From: a virus | Length of the DNA stretch: 64,000 bases | Direction: 5' to 3' (one strand) | IMG/VR virus record: IMGVR_UViG_3300031236_000004 | Location: 1 to 64,000 of that record | Shown: piece after piece, positions 47,533 through 56,008 of the stretch | How the letters are laid out: each line of letters opens with the position of its first letter | Numbering within the stretch: the first letter of the stretch is position 1 | The notes under the pieces: model-generated | Told to the model about the DNA's origin: nothing | Databases searched by the model: none | What the model saw: the letters and a program-made list of their open reading frames with translations, nothing else | Translations under genes and position numbers: made by a program

Positions 47533-50500
47533 GAAGGCCGGGTTGCAGGCGACGTGCGGCGCGTCCTGCATGCCGGTCATGCCGACGCCGAGCAGGGCGT
47601 CGCGGCGCACGATGGCCTCCGTCACCTTGCCGAGGTAGGGCATGTCCGTGTACGTGGCCTGCAGCGTCCCGATGACGGTCGCGGCCCAGGCCGCCTCGCG
47701 GAAGTCCTCGAACGAGGTGAGCCTCGCCGCGTTGATCTCGGTGAGGTTGCACATCGCCCAGCCCGTCGATCTCGTCTCGTTCGCGTGTTCGAGAACCGGT
47801 TGGAGGTTGATCTCACCGCAGTTCGACACGAGCAGCCCACCCGTCCAGTACGTGTGCTCCTCAGCCTCGACGGTGATGTCGTAGACGGAATGGTCGCCCA
47901 TGGTCGTCCGACACTCGATCTCGTGCGTGGACCGGCCGTCTTGGTTCGGATACAGGGCTCTGTCGATCGAGCGGGCCTCACGGACCTCCACGCGCTTTCC
48001 GTGAACCATCACGCGGTGGTTCTCCGTTCCGAAGAAAACCCCGGCTTGCGTGTGGTAACCGAAGACCGGCTTGACCCCGGTCAATACCTTGTGCGTGATC
48101 TTCGTCCACCTGACCCCGGACCAGATCGTACTCCCGACGCCGACGTCATCGAAGGTGCGGATGCCGTCGGGCGTGAGCACCGTCGCCCACCCAGGCTGAC
48201 AAGGGTTCGTGACGTGGTCGTAGTCGTTCACGAACAACACGCCGGGCTCCCCGTAGTGCCGCGTCATCCCGAAGATCCGCTTGAACTGCTTCTCCTTCGC
48301 CTCGTCGCGCTTGAGCACGACCGAGTTGTTCGCGTTGGCCAGCCAGGGTTCCTTGTTGAACCAGCTGCGGTCTGCCTTGACGTTCATTAGCTCGCTGTCC
48401 TCAAGCGAGAACAGGCAGATCATCGCGCTGTTATGAACGAGTAAGCCTTCGGCCACAAATTCGTGGTCACGTTCGATCGTAAGATCAAACGTCGCACTCG
48501 TTCCTACGCCTTGCTTGACTTCGATTACGGCGATCGGCATGAGCCCACGCCGATCTACGCCGCAGCGCTCTGCCGTGCCCGCTGTCATCTGGGCACTGAC
48601 GGGTGACCATTTGGTGTTGTAGTTGACGTCTTCGCCGAGGATGAATTCGCGCGGGTACCCGTAATCGAACTGCGTTCCAGTACGGGCGGGCGCGCGCTTG
48701 ACGGCGTGTGGAGCAACGCGCGCGTCAAAGGCTCTACGCGGGAGTTCTCCGACGAGAGTCAGGTGCCACAGCGCTTGCCAGGTTCCCTGCTCCGGCCGGT
48801 TGAGCTTCATTCGCGTGACGATTCCCAAGCTGGCGTATACGGCTCGAACTTGCCGCACGAAGTCAGGGTAGACCGAGGATAAGAGGAGGAGCGGCCGATT
48901 GTCAGCCCCACCATCAGAATCCAACAGACCAGCCAAGTAGGCTCCACGAATAACCGGGAGTCCCTCCAGTACACACGCTGGCACGTGCAACGGGACCTTC
49001 GGCTGCTTGAAGTTCTCGCAGTAGAGCGCCAACTGTTTTCCAGCCGCTGAAACGCGGCGCGTCTCCTCGCCCTCGAGCTTCACGTCAGAACAAGACACGC
49101 CCATGCGCGCTAAAACCGCACGGAGCCTCCTCACACGCTCAGGCGTTTCTTCGTCTTGTTCGTTCATGCTGAACGATACGCAGTTGGACCCTCCCTCTGT
49201 GGAGGTTCGATTCACGTGCACGTAACCGTTTCCGTGGAGATACCCGAGAAACCACGCGATCTCCTCGTCGAGGTCTGGGACGTGGATGTCAACGCTCGTG
49301 TGGTCGTGAGGCGATCGCTCGTAGGACCACGGAGGCAACGATGTCGTGTGGCCCTCAACGACATGATCAACAAACACCATTCGGTCACCGGGCTTGAGCG
49401 AGCCCGCCGTCTTCCATTCGTACGCCGCTGTGCTCGTCAGCACGGCCACGCGATGGTTGGCCGTGCAGCGAAACGGCCCCATCTGCGTAGTCACTTCAAC
49501 AAGCTGTTGCGTGCCCTGTTCGATGACGTCAGTGACGCGCGACCATCCCGCAGCAGTGCGGGCCGCGTCTCCAGCGCGGACCGCTTCGATGGGGACGAGG
49601 CCCCGGGTCAAGTGGACAAGCGTTCCAGCGGGCAAGCAGCGCCGGATGCCGCCGGAGAGCACCGCGTCGGCCGCGTGACACATGACGCGGTGGGCCTCGA
49701 TCGGTCGTAGCTGACGCCCCTGGGCGCCCGCGAGCACCTCGCGGACGCGCTCGAGCGCGAGCTTCAGCTTGAGGTGGCCCGGGGCGCGGCCGCCCGACGT
49801 CTTGAGCGGCGAACCCGCCCGGCGGATCAGGTGGTACGCGAACTCGACGTGGTAGCCGCCGATGAATCCGCTCACGAGCGCGTCGAGCGCGTTGGCCCAG
49901 CCCTCGATCGTGTCCTCGATGACGTGGTGGACGACCTTCTTGGAGTCGACGTCGGCGATCGGAGGGAGCTTCTCGACGTGCTCGTATTGGACGGAGTACC
50001 CCACGCCGCAGCCGCACAGGAGCAGGTACATCGCCTCGGCGAACGCGCGCGGGCGGTCGACGAGCGTCGCGGAGCAGTTGTACTGCCGGCAGTGGACCGC
50101 CTCGACGGCGGGACCTCCGAACTGCATGGACCGCATCGACGGCAGGACGCGCTTGTCGCGGACGAGGTCGAACGCCCGCCGGATCTCGGCGAGGCGCGCC
50201 TCCGGCAGGTGCGCGAAGCGGCGCAGGTGCATCGCCTCGACGCGCGCGACGGTTTCGTCGTAGACCTCGCGGCGCTGCTCGTCGGGGAGGTAGCGCGCGT
50301 ACTTGCTGGCGTGGATGTAGTCCGACACGGCGAGCGAGTTCGGGCGCAGGCGCTCGCGGCGGGCCTCGGACCGCATCTGGCGGTAGATGATGTACGCCTT
50401 CGCGACGGCGAACTTCTTGGCGCGCATGAGCGCGACCTCGACCAGGTCCTGGATCTGCTCGACGTCCGCGACGTCCGCGGGGAGCGTCGCCGCGACGAAC

Positions 50501-50667
50501 GAGACCACCCGGTGGACCTCCTCGGCGTCGGCCGCGCCCTCCACCTCGAGCCACGCCTTGCGCACCGCGCTCTCGATCTTCCCGACGTCGAACGGTTGTG
50601 TGGTCCTGCCGTCCCGCTTGCGAACCGTGGTGGGCTGAACGACGGGAATATCGAACGACGATTGCAT
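47530..50667 (-). CDS. nrdJ: class II ribonucleotide reductase, N-terminal part with two inteins
   Basis: 1045 residues, ATG with AGGAG eight bases upstream. Reduces ribonucleotides to deoxyribonucleotides. ATP-cone VRKRDGRTTQPFDVGKIESA at the N-terminus; SMQFGGPAVEA and CRQYNCSA include a first redox Cys; EDTIEGWANALDALV and LSGGIRR-SAMICLFSLED are typical of adenosylcobalamin-dependent enzymes; NP-CGEINLQP carries the thiyl-radical Cys. Inteins interrupt the gene after GGIRR and NP. The frame ends at TAG 47530-47532 after NPAF, where family members normally continue. Cofactor B12 would have to come from the host. Confidence 0.85.
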   Translation of the reverse strand: MQSSFDIPVVQPTTVRKRDGRTTQPFDVGKIESAVRKAWLEVEGAADAEEVHRVVSFVAATLPADVADVEQIQDLVEVALMRAKKFAVAKAYIIYRQMRSEARRERLRPNSLAVSDYIHASKYARYLPDEQRREVYDETVARVEAMHLRRFAHLPEARLAEIRRAFDLVRDKRVLPSMRSMQFGGPAVEAVHCRQYNCSATLVDRPRAFAEAMYLLLCGCGVGYSVQYEHVEKLPPIADVDSKKVVHHVIEDTIEGWANALDALVSGFIGGYHVEFAYHLIRRAGSPLKTSGGRAPGHLKLKLALERVREVLAGAQGRQLRPIEAHRVMCHAADAVLSGGIRRCLPAGTLVHLTRGLVPIEAVRAGDAARTAAGWSRVTDVIEQGTQQLVEVTTQMGPFRCTANHRVAVLTSTAAYEWKTAGSLKPGDRMVFVDHVVEGHTTSLPPWSYERSPHDHTSVDIHVPDLDEEIAWFLGYLHGNGYVHVNRTSTEGGSNCVSFSMNEQDEETPERVRRLRAVLARMGVSCSDVKLEGEETRRVSAAGKQLALYCENFKQPKVPLHVPACVLEGLPVIRGAYLAGLLDSDGGADNRPLLLLSSVYPDFVRQVRAVYASLGIVTRMKLNRPEQGTWQALWHLTLVGELPRRAFDARVAPHAVKRAPARTGTQFDYGYPREFILGEDVNYNTKWSPVSAQMTAGTAERCGVDRRGLMPIAVIEVKQGVGTSATFDLTIERDHEFVAEGLLVHNSAMICLFSLEDSELMNVKADRSWFNKEPWLANANNSVVLKRDEAKEKQFKRIFGMTRHYGEPGVLFVNDYDHVTNPCQPGWATVLTPDGIRTFDDVGVGSTIWSGVRWTKITHKVLTGVKPVFGYHTQAGVFFGTENHRVMVHGKRVEVREARSIDRALYPNQDGRSTHEIECRTTMGDHSVYDITVEAEEHTYWTGGLLVSNCGEINLQPVLEHANETRSTGWAMCNLTEINAARLTSFEDFREAAWAATVIGTLQATYTDMPYLGKVTEAIVRRDALLGVGMTGMQDAPHVACNPAF
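47821..48201 (-). mobile_element. intein 2 of ribonucleotide reductase (127 aa mini-intein)
   Basis: Begins CQPGWATVLTPDG after NP and ends GGLLVSN before CGEI. Block B is FGTENHRVMVHG (TxxH). No endonuclease domain, so only the splicing fold remains. The penultimate residue is Ser instead of the usual His. Inserted directly before the catalytic Cys of NPCGEI. Confidence 0.9.
48430..49638 (-). mobile_element. intein 1 of ribonucleotide reductase (403 aa, LAGLIDADG)
   Basis: Begins CLPAGTLVHLTRG after GGIRR and ends EGLLVHN before Ser (SAMICLF). Block B is FRCTANHRVAVL. IAWFLGYLHGNGYVHV and YLAGLLDSDGGADN are the LAGLIDADG helices. DNA is lower in G+C than the exteins. Confidence 0.9.
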
Positions 50668-50688
50668 CGGCGGGCTCCTGTTCGGTTG

Positions 50689-51243
50689 TCAGACTGCTGC
50701 TTTGACGAGCTGTCGCGCGCGGCGCGGGCGACGGGGCTTCTTGTCGGCGGGGGGCGTCCGGAGGGTGCGGATGACCTCCGCCTCGCGGCGCACCGTCGCG
50801 TTCCCGACGTGCCAGGCCCGCGCGATGCGGGCCAAAAAAAACGCGTCGGCCTCGTTGTCGTTGGAGACGGACGCGCCGCAGGTCGCAGCCGCGCGCAGCA
50901 TCGCCTCCTTGGTAGCGAAGGCGAGCCCGGTGGCGAACTTCTTCACGAGGACGGGCGGGACGGTGACGTAGGGGACGCGGCGCTCGGCGAGCAGGGCCTT
51001 GATCACGCCGCCGACTTCTCCCAGCTCGAACACCCGGCCCACGGAGGCGTAGGAGTAGCCCTCGACTGCCGCCGCCGTCACCAGGAGCAGCATGCCGTCG
51101 ACGACGCTGCGGATGTGGGCGAGGCGCTCGCCGTCGCGGCGGTCGCCGGGATCCGCGGTGGTCACCGTTCGGACGTCTCCGCCTTCTCCGATGAGGCAGA
51201 GCCCGGTGGCGTTCAGGGACTGGTCTATGCCTAGGAACGCCAT
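50689..51243 (-). CDS. RuvC-like nuclease (RNase H fold)
   Basis: 184 residues from the ATG at 51243. MAFLGIDQSLNATGLCLIGE carries the first catalytic Asp on strand 1, AAAVEGYSYAS the Glu on strand 4, and SNDNEADAFFLARIARAW the terminal Asp helix, as in phage Holliday-junction resolvases. C-terminal tail is basic (KKPRRPRRARQ). Likely resolves branched DNA before packaging. Faces the plus-strand genes at 51321 across a TATAAT-containing gap. Confidence 0.75.
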   Translation of the reverse strand: MAFLGIDQSLNATGLCLIGEGGDVRTVTTADPGDRRDGERLAHIRSVVDGMLLLVTAAAVEGYSYASVGRVFELGEVGGVIKALLAERRVPYVTVPPVLVKKFATGLAFATKEAMLRAAATCGASVSNDNEADAFFLARIARAWHVGNATVRREAEVIRTLRTPPADKKPRRPRRARQLVKAAV

Positions 51244-51263
51244 GGCCGGACAGGAGGGAGCCA

Positions 51264-51279
51264 CCCTATAATTTTAGGG
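51264..51279. promoter_or_regulatory. bidirectional promoter/operator region with TATAAT
   Basis: CCCTATAATTTTAGGG: a consensus TATAAT (51267-51272) inside a five-base inverted repeat, midway between divergent genes starting at 51243 and 51321. No good -35 box is seen in either direction. Confidence 0.5.
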
Positions 51280-51320
51280 CGCCGCGTTGCAAGTCTGACC
51301 CGCCTCTTTGAGGAGAACCC

Positions 51321-51689
51321 GTGGCTAGCTTCACGCTTCAACAAACCACGGCCATCGTCGAGGTCAACAAGTACCAGGTCGTGAACACGGTCATCCTCGC
51401 CGTCGGCGCGGACCCGAACATCTACGTCTTCAAGACCTCGACGCGGCGCTTCAGCCACTACGCGTCGGCCGCCGACGTGGCGCAGTGGCCCGTCGACTGC
51501 GACGTCGCCTCCCTCACCGGCGCGGCCTACTACCGCCAGCCCACCGTCACCCGGATCTGGGATACCGTCAGGATGATGAAGGCGGACCTCGCGGCCTCGC
51601 TGTTCCGGGCCCGGTCGCTCGCGAGCGAGCTGACCGAGCAGCAGGCCTCGCTCGTCGGCACGACGACCACCACGGTGACGGGGAGCTGA
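51321..51689 (+). CDS. virion structural protein candidate
   Basis: 122 residues, GTG with GAGGAG eight bases upstream. Begins ASFTLQQTTAIVEVNKYQVV, a beta-rich start, then helical with a Thr-rich end (TTTTTVTGS). With the next gene it forms a two-gene operon of structural style; no known domain. Confidence 0.6.
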   Translation: MASFTLQQTTAIVEVNKYQVVNTVILAVGADPNIYVFKTSTRRFSHYASAADVAQWPVDCDVASLTGAAYYRQPTVTRIWDTVRMMKADLAASLFRARSLASELTEQQASLVGTTTTTVTGS

Positions 51690-51690
51690 C

Positions 51691-52671
51691 GTGGCCTTCC
51701 TCCAGCAGACGCGCTCCGTGCAGCTGGTGCCCGGCGCCGCAGAGGCGTTCGTCATCCAGAACTTCATGCTGTCGGCGCTCATCCCGACGGAGCTGCCGCA
51801 CCTCAACGTCTTCGTCATCTCGGTCGCGGACCCGACCGACCCCACGCAGGACGCGCTCGCTCGCGTCGCTGGCATCGCCGACCTGTCCCTCATTCCGATC
51901 GGTCGGGACGCCGGGATCGCGGCGCCGGGCCCCAACGGGATCGAGTACCTGTCGCAGGCGGCCACGGTCAGCTACTCCGACATCCAGACGGCGAACACCG
52001 CCGCGACCACGTTCGTCGACCGCGTCAGCGCGCTGGTCTCCGCCTGGATCCTCTTCGACTCCGAGTTCTACGCGCCGACGGCGACGCCCGCGACGTACCA
52101 GCTGCCCATCGTCGACGCGTCCCAGTCGCAGGCCCTCATCAACGCGTACGCGGCGGCCAAGCAGGCGGGCTACGTCCAGCTGCAGACCTCGACGGCCGCC
52201 AACGCGGCCCTCACCGCCGCGCAGGCCGACTACGCGTACAAGTCGAGCCTCCTGACCGGCATCGCGACCGTCGTCACCAGCGCGACCAAGGTCCAGACCG
52301 AGTTCGGCACCACGGTCACGCAGTTCGGCGTCCTGTACGCCACGGGCCAGACGTTCTACGCGGCCAACACCGGCGGTACCGGCGCGGCGACGTTCCTCGC
52401 GGCGCTGAACGCGGCCGTCGCGCAGCAGGGCGCGATGCCGGGCTACCTGACCGACGCGATCGCGGCCGTGACGGCGGCGACCGCCTACCAGACCGCGCGC
52501 ACGAACGACGTGACCGCGTCGGCGACCGCGCTGGCCGGTGCGCAGAACACCCAGATCACGCAGGCGCAGGCGCTGACGGCCGCGAACGCGCTGACGGCCG
52601 CGGCGCTCGCAGCCGTGCTCGCCGTGTGCCCCGACTTCGACCCGACGACCGTCCCGTACGTGCACGGGTAG
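51691..52671 (+). CDS. virion structural protein candidate, helical
   Basis: 326 residues, GTG one base after the previous stop. N-terminal beta part (VQLVPGAAEAFVIQNFML), then from about residue 140 Ala/Thr-rich helices (ANAALTAAQADYAYKSSLLT) likely to form a coiled coil up to residue 310. Resembles fibre or neck accessory proteins in composition. Not recognised by family. Confidence 0.6.
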   Translation: MAFLQQTRSVQLVPGAAEAFVIQNFMLSALIPTELPHLNVFVISVADPTDPTQDALARVAGIADLSLIPIGRDAGIAAPGPNGIEYLSQAATVSYSDIQTANTAATTFVDRVSALVSAWILFDSEFYAPTATPATYQLPIVDASQSQALINAYAAAKQAGYVQLQTSTAANAALTAAQADYAYKSSLLTGIATVVTSATKVQTEFGTTVTQFGVLYATGQTFYAANTGGTGAATFLAALNAAVAQQGAMPGYLTDAIAAVTAATAYQTARTNDVTASATALAGAQNTQITQAQALTAANALTAAALAAVLAVCPDFDPTTVPYVHG

Positions 52672-52889
52672 GCCAAAAAAGGGGTCGACCGCGCGGGCGG
52701 GCGTCGAGAAGGAGCGGAGGACTCTAGCCCCTGACCAGGGAACCACCACCGGCCTTCCGCGCGATCGACCGAACAAGAGCTAGCACGCGCGACCCACGAG
52801 CGAGTGGTTTGCGCACCCCGCGCTCGCATCGGCCGTTGCGTGCTAGCCGACGCGATTCTACCTCGCGCGCCTCAGTGAGGCGACACGTA
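52672..52889. other. 218-base convergent intergenic region
   Basis: No gene seen. It lies between the ends of converging operons. An A-run at 52674-52679 would give a T-tract for leftward transcripts, and the long hairpin at 52779-52847 lies inside. The rest is unstructured GC-rich sequence. Probably a two-way transcription end or a small RNA. Confidence 0.5.
52779..52847. repeat. 10-bp perfect inverted repeat with structured loop
   Basis: GCTAGCACGC (52779-52788) pairs with GCGTGCTAGC (52838-52847). The 49-base loop contains a second complementary pair (GAGCG and CGCTC). Could be a terminator stem, a small RNA or a protein binding site. Confidence 0.6.
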
Positions 52890-53024
52890 CTACGATCGCA
52901 GCTGCGGCGGCACGTCGGGCACGTCGTCGACGGGCATGTCGTCGTTCTCGTCGCTGCTGCAGTCCCAGTAGGTGACGCTGTTCCACGCCCAGGCCCACAG
53001 GACGCACGCGACGAAGAACGTCAC
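52890..53024 (-). CDS. small membrane peptide
   Basis: 44 residues, GTG in a GTGA overlap. N-terminal hydrophobic helix TFFVACVLWAWAWNSVTYWD followed by an acidic tail (DENDDMPVDDVPD). Last gene of its leftward operon. Confidence 0.55.
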   Translation of the reverse strand: MTFFVACVLWAWAWNSVTYWDCSSDENDDMPVDDVPDVPPQLRS

Positions 53025-53218
53025 CGGACCCGCTTGAGCTGGTCGATGCGTTCTCCCAGTTCGCGGATGATCCCGCGCAGCTCGCGCGCGGCGCACCGGA
53101 TGCAGTAGTTGCCCATGCACCCGCCCTGGACGGGGTCGGGACAACCCTTGGTGTCGTTGCGCAGGACGGTCTCGACCATCTCGTTAGCGCGCCTGAGAGC
53201 CGCCGCGTCATCCCTCAC
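53021..53218 (-). CDS. small Cys-containing protein
   Basis: 65 residues, GTG in a GTGA overlap. Helical N-terminus, then GCPDPVQGGCMGNYCIRCAA and another helix (LRGIIRELGERIDQLKRV). The NYCIRC string resembles the CIxC family but there is no GVxH element, so it is probably unrelated. Likely zinc-binding. Confidence 0.65.
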   Translation of the reverse strand: MRDDAAALRRANEMVETVLRNDTKGCPDPVQGGCMGNYCIRCAARELRGIIRELGERIDQLKRVR

Positions 53219-54369
53219 GCAGCCGCCTTCTCCCTCACCGGCGGCAACATGATCTGCCCGGCGACCTCCTCCAGCTCGAGGCGCCGCTCCGGCACCGTCA
53301 GGCTCTTGGCGAACCAGCTGATCGCGTTGGCCAGCCGGGCCTTCGTCGCCCCGCTCGGCAGCATCTCGACGTCCCCGTCGACGAACAGCTCCTTGACCTT
53401 GTCGATCTCGCCCTTGAGCAGGCCCAGCCCGGGCAGCTCCTTCCACGCCTCGGCCGGGACGATCCGGGCCTCGAGCGCCTCGCCGATGCGGCCCACGAGG
53501 GCGTTGACCTTGTCCGGCGCGAGCACCTGGTGGACCATGTCCTTCACGGCCGAGACCATGAGGTCGGTGTCGAGGCGGTAGGTCTCCTTGGAGAACACCA
53601 TGTCGTCCGAGAGTCGCTTGCCGATGTGGATCTTCCGCATGACCTGCTCGAGGGTCGCCGTGTTCGTGCAGACCAGGCGCGTGCAGAACGCGTTGAGCCC
53701 GAGCGGGCCCTTGCCGAAGTCCGAGTTGGAGAGCTGGAGCCCGAAGGCCACCACCTCCTCCATGCCGCGCTTCGCGGAGGGCTGGAACACGTGCGGCAGC
53801 ATCGCCTTGATGGCCCAGCGCAGGTCCCCGCCGATGCCCTCGACGGGAACCGCTCCGATCTTCCCGCACGCTTCGACGAATGCCTTGATGATCGGCTCGG
53901 AGTCCATGCGCTTGAACGAGTCGGACAGGACCCCGCGAACCTCGCCGTCGACGGAGCGGACGAGGAGCTTCTTGTTCTCCTCCTCTCGGTAGATCCGCGA
54001 CAGGTTCTCGATGATCAGCTCGCGACCGTAGGGCTTGTCGAGCAGGCGGTTGACGTACGTGCTGGGGATGCCCGCGCGCTCCGCGATCTGGTCGAGGCCG
54101 TTCTTGTGGAGCCGGTTGCAGAAGTAGTGCTCGGCCTGGTGGTTGCGCGGGCCCATCAGGATGGCGTTGCTGTCCTCCTCGCCGTCGACCAGGAACTCGA
54201 GCTGGGTCGAGTCCGCGAGGCGGTCGTCCGGCGTCTCGCGGATGACCTTCTCGAAGACGGTCATCGCGCTGTGCTGCGTCCGGTGGATCATCTCCTCGAG
54301 CTTGGTCTTGAAGCCGGCGGCCGCCTCGCCGAGGGCAACGTCGTAGTCCTTGTCGCTGTGGTGGATCAT
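53215..54369 (-). CDS. DUF932-like phage protein
   Basis: 384 residues from the ATG at 54369 (ATGA overlap). RSVDGEVRGVLSDSFKRMDS near 155, YRLDTDLMVSAVKDMVHQVL in the middle and AGIPSTYVNRLLDKPYGREL near 104 fit the DUF932/plasmid-like group, widespread in phages and plasmids with suspected DNA or single-strand-binding roles. C-terminus helical (LANAISWFAKSLTVPERRLE). Cotranscribed with the VWA peptidase and a CIxC protein. Confidence 0.6.
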   Translation of the reverse strand: MIHHSDKDYDVALGEAAAGFKTKLEEMIHRTQHSAMTVFEKVIRETPDDRLADSTQLEFLVDGEEDSNAILMGPRNHQAEHYFCNRLHKNGLDQIAERAGIPSTYVNRLLDKPYGRELIIENLSRIYREEENKKLLVRSVDGEVRGVLSDSFKRMDSEPIIKAFVEACGKIGAVPVEGIGGDLRWAIKAMLPHVFQPSAKRGMEEVVAFGLQLSNSDFGKGPLGLNAFCTRLVCTNTATLEQVMRKIHIGKRLSDDMVFSKETYRLDTDLMVSAVKDMVHQVLAPDKVNALVGRIGEALEARIVPAEAWKELPGLGLLKGEIDKVKELFVDGDVEMLPSGATKARLANAISWFAKSLTVPERRLELEEVAGQIMLPPVREKAAA

Positions 54370-54563
54370 GGTTTCTTCGCGCTTTCGTGGATGCACCAGA
54401 TGCAAGTCACTGGTGCTCCGTAGATGGGTCGTGGCTGCAGCCACAAGACGGTTGGATGGTGGTGATCGCACAGGGAAAGTCGGTCCGTGTGCGTGAGCTT
54501 GAGGTGGAGGACGCCGTGGTTGTCGCTGTACGCGGCGTCCAGCGTGAAGCGGGGACGTGTCAC
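54366..54563 (-). CDS. small CIxC-family protein
   Basis: 65 residues, GTG in a GTGA overlap with the VWA gene. SDNHGVLHLKL, a lone Cys in LSLCDHHHP and VTCIWCIHES give the full family pattern. It is the farthest copy, 50 kb from the main cluster, placed between the VWA metallopeptidase and the DUF932-like gene, which may hint at a regulatory or adaptor role. Confidence 0.7.
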   Translation of the reverse strand: MTRPRFTLDAAYSDNHGVLHLKLTHTDRLSLCDHHHPTVLWLQPRPIYGAPVTCIWCIHESAKKP

Positions 54564-55984
54564 ACGTCCTTGTAGTGTTTGTTATGGGCGTCGTCGCACA
54601 CGATGATCTCCCCGTAGCCCTCCGCGATGTGCGAGCTGTGCTCCGGCGTCACCAGCCAGATGACGGGGATCTCCGCGGGCAACCTGTTGTCCTGCGTGAC
54701 CGGCGGAGCGTAGCCGTCCGTGTAGATCACGACGATGTCCGGCGCCTTGTCGTCCTCCTTGGCGTACTGCCACATGTACTTGAAGTACGCGTTGAAGTCG
54801 GTGCCGCCGCGCCCGAGCATCTGGCCGGGGATCGCGTCGCCCGTCTTGAGCACAACGTCGAGGTGGACCTCGCAGTCCCCCTGCATGTAGCGGATCTCCA
54901 TGTTCTCGTCCGCCGAGAGCATGTGGTGCAGCTCGCTCTGGACGATCTCGAGCGACCTCGTCGCCATCGAGCCCGACGTGTCCACGAACAAGAACACGCG
55001 CCACGAGCGGTCCCGCGCGCGGCCCGGCAGCGGGATGACGCGGTCGTCCTCCTCGGCGAGCCCGAGCAGGACCCGGTTCGGCGTCGCGACGGTGCGGCGC
55101 AGCTTCGAGGCGCGCGACATCTTCGCGCGGGTCGTGAAGACGTCCCACCACGGGACGACGGGGTCGGCGAGGTAGGCCTCGAGCCACTCCTCGATGCTCC
55201 CGGGCAGCGTCCCGCGCCCGAAGCCGCCGTTCGACCGGACCGCGCTGCGGAGGGTCTGCTTGAGGTGCTCGCGGGCCCGGGTAGCCTGCGCGAGCAGATC
55301 GTCTCGCGTCTCGAACTTGCGGTCCCGCGCGTCGCCGCCGTCGCCGCCCTGGCCGTCCTTGCTACCCCCTGAACCCTGCTCCTGCCCGTCGCCCTCCTGC
55401 TCGGCCCACCGGCCGTGATCGGAGCCGCCCTCGAGCAGCACCGCGATCTCGACGACCTGCACGCGCTGCATGAGGACCCACTGGTAGTCCTCGAACGAGC
55501 CGTTCGACGGCAGGTCCCACTTCTCCGGCATCACCATGCCGTCGAGGGGGTGGGGTGACGCGGTCTGGTCCCGCGCCTTCGTCTTCGCCTCGATGCGCGC
55601 GCGCAGGAACTCCTCGACTTCCGCGCGGCCCTCGTGCTCGCGGAGCAGGCAGTTGATGGCGGCATCCATGGAGATGTTGTAGACCGCGCCGGCCTTCTTC
55701 TTCTCGAGGTCCGTCGGGCACGCCGCGAGCAGCTCGAGGTCCCGCGGGATGTGGTCGAGGAGGATGTGCAGCATCTCGTGCTCCAGCACGAAGGCGGCCG
55801 CCTTGAAGGACAGCCCCTCGATGAACTCCGGATCGTAGAACAGCGTGATCCGCCCGTCCCGCATCCCGACGGCCATCGTCCCCATGCCCGCCACGGCCAC
55901 GCGCTGGATGCTCGAGGCGAGCCTGCCGTAGAAGCTCTTCTTCATCATCAGGTGGATGAAGAACTCGGAAAGTTTGGAAGTCAC
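54560..55984 (-). CDS. VWA-domain metallopeptidase-like protein
   Basis: 474 residues from the GTG at 55984, preceded by AGGAG (an ATG at 56002 is the alternative). Residues about 60-80 include LEHEMLHILLDH, a zinc HExxH helix. A Gly/Asp/Gln-rich linker (about 220-245) leads to a C-terminal VWA domain with the MIDAS motif VDTSGSM near 336 and a later YTDGYAPPV. The combination matches the DUF2201 type that works with MoxR AAA ATPases; the MoxR gene lies 1.7 kb upstream at 57673. Confidence 0.75.
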   Translation of the reverse strand: MTSKLSEFFIHLMMKKSFYGRLASSIQRVAVAGMGTMAVGMRDGRITLFYDPEFIEGLSFKAAAFVLEHEMLHILLDHIPRDLELLAACPTDLEKKKAGAVYNISMDAAINCLLREHEGRAEVEEFLRARIEAKTKARDQTASPHPLDGMVMPEKWDLPSNGSFEDYQWVLMQRVQVVEIAVLLEGGSDHGRWAEQEGDGQEQGSGGSKDGQGGDGGDARDRKFETRDDLLAQATRAREHLKQTLRSAVRSNGGFGRGTLPGSIEEWLEAYLADPVVPWWDVFTTRAKMSRASKLRRTVATPNRVLLGLAEEDDRVIPLPGRARDRSWRVFLFVDTSGSMATRSLEIVQSELHHMLSADENMEIRYMQGDCEVHLDVVLKTGDAIPGQMLGRGGTDFNAYFKYMWQYAKEDDKAPDIVVIYTDGYAPPVTQDNRLPAEIPVIWLVTPEHSSHIAEGYGEIIVCDDAHNKHYKDV

Positions 55985-56008
55985 AGCGGATTCTCCTATC
56001 ATTAGGTC

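Noticed and set aside
53021-53218. CIxC-family membership of the 65-residue protein
   Set aside because: It has NYCIRC but lacks the GVxH element and the lone middle Cys in the right order.
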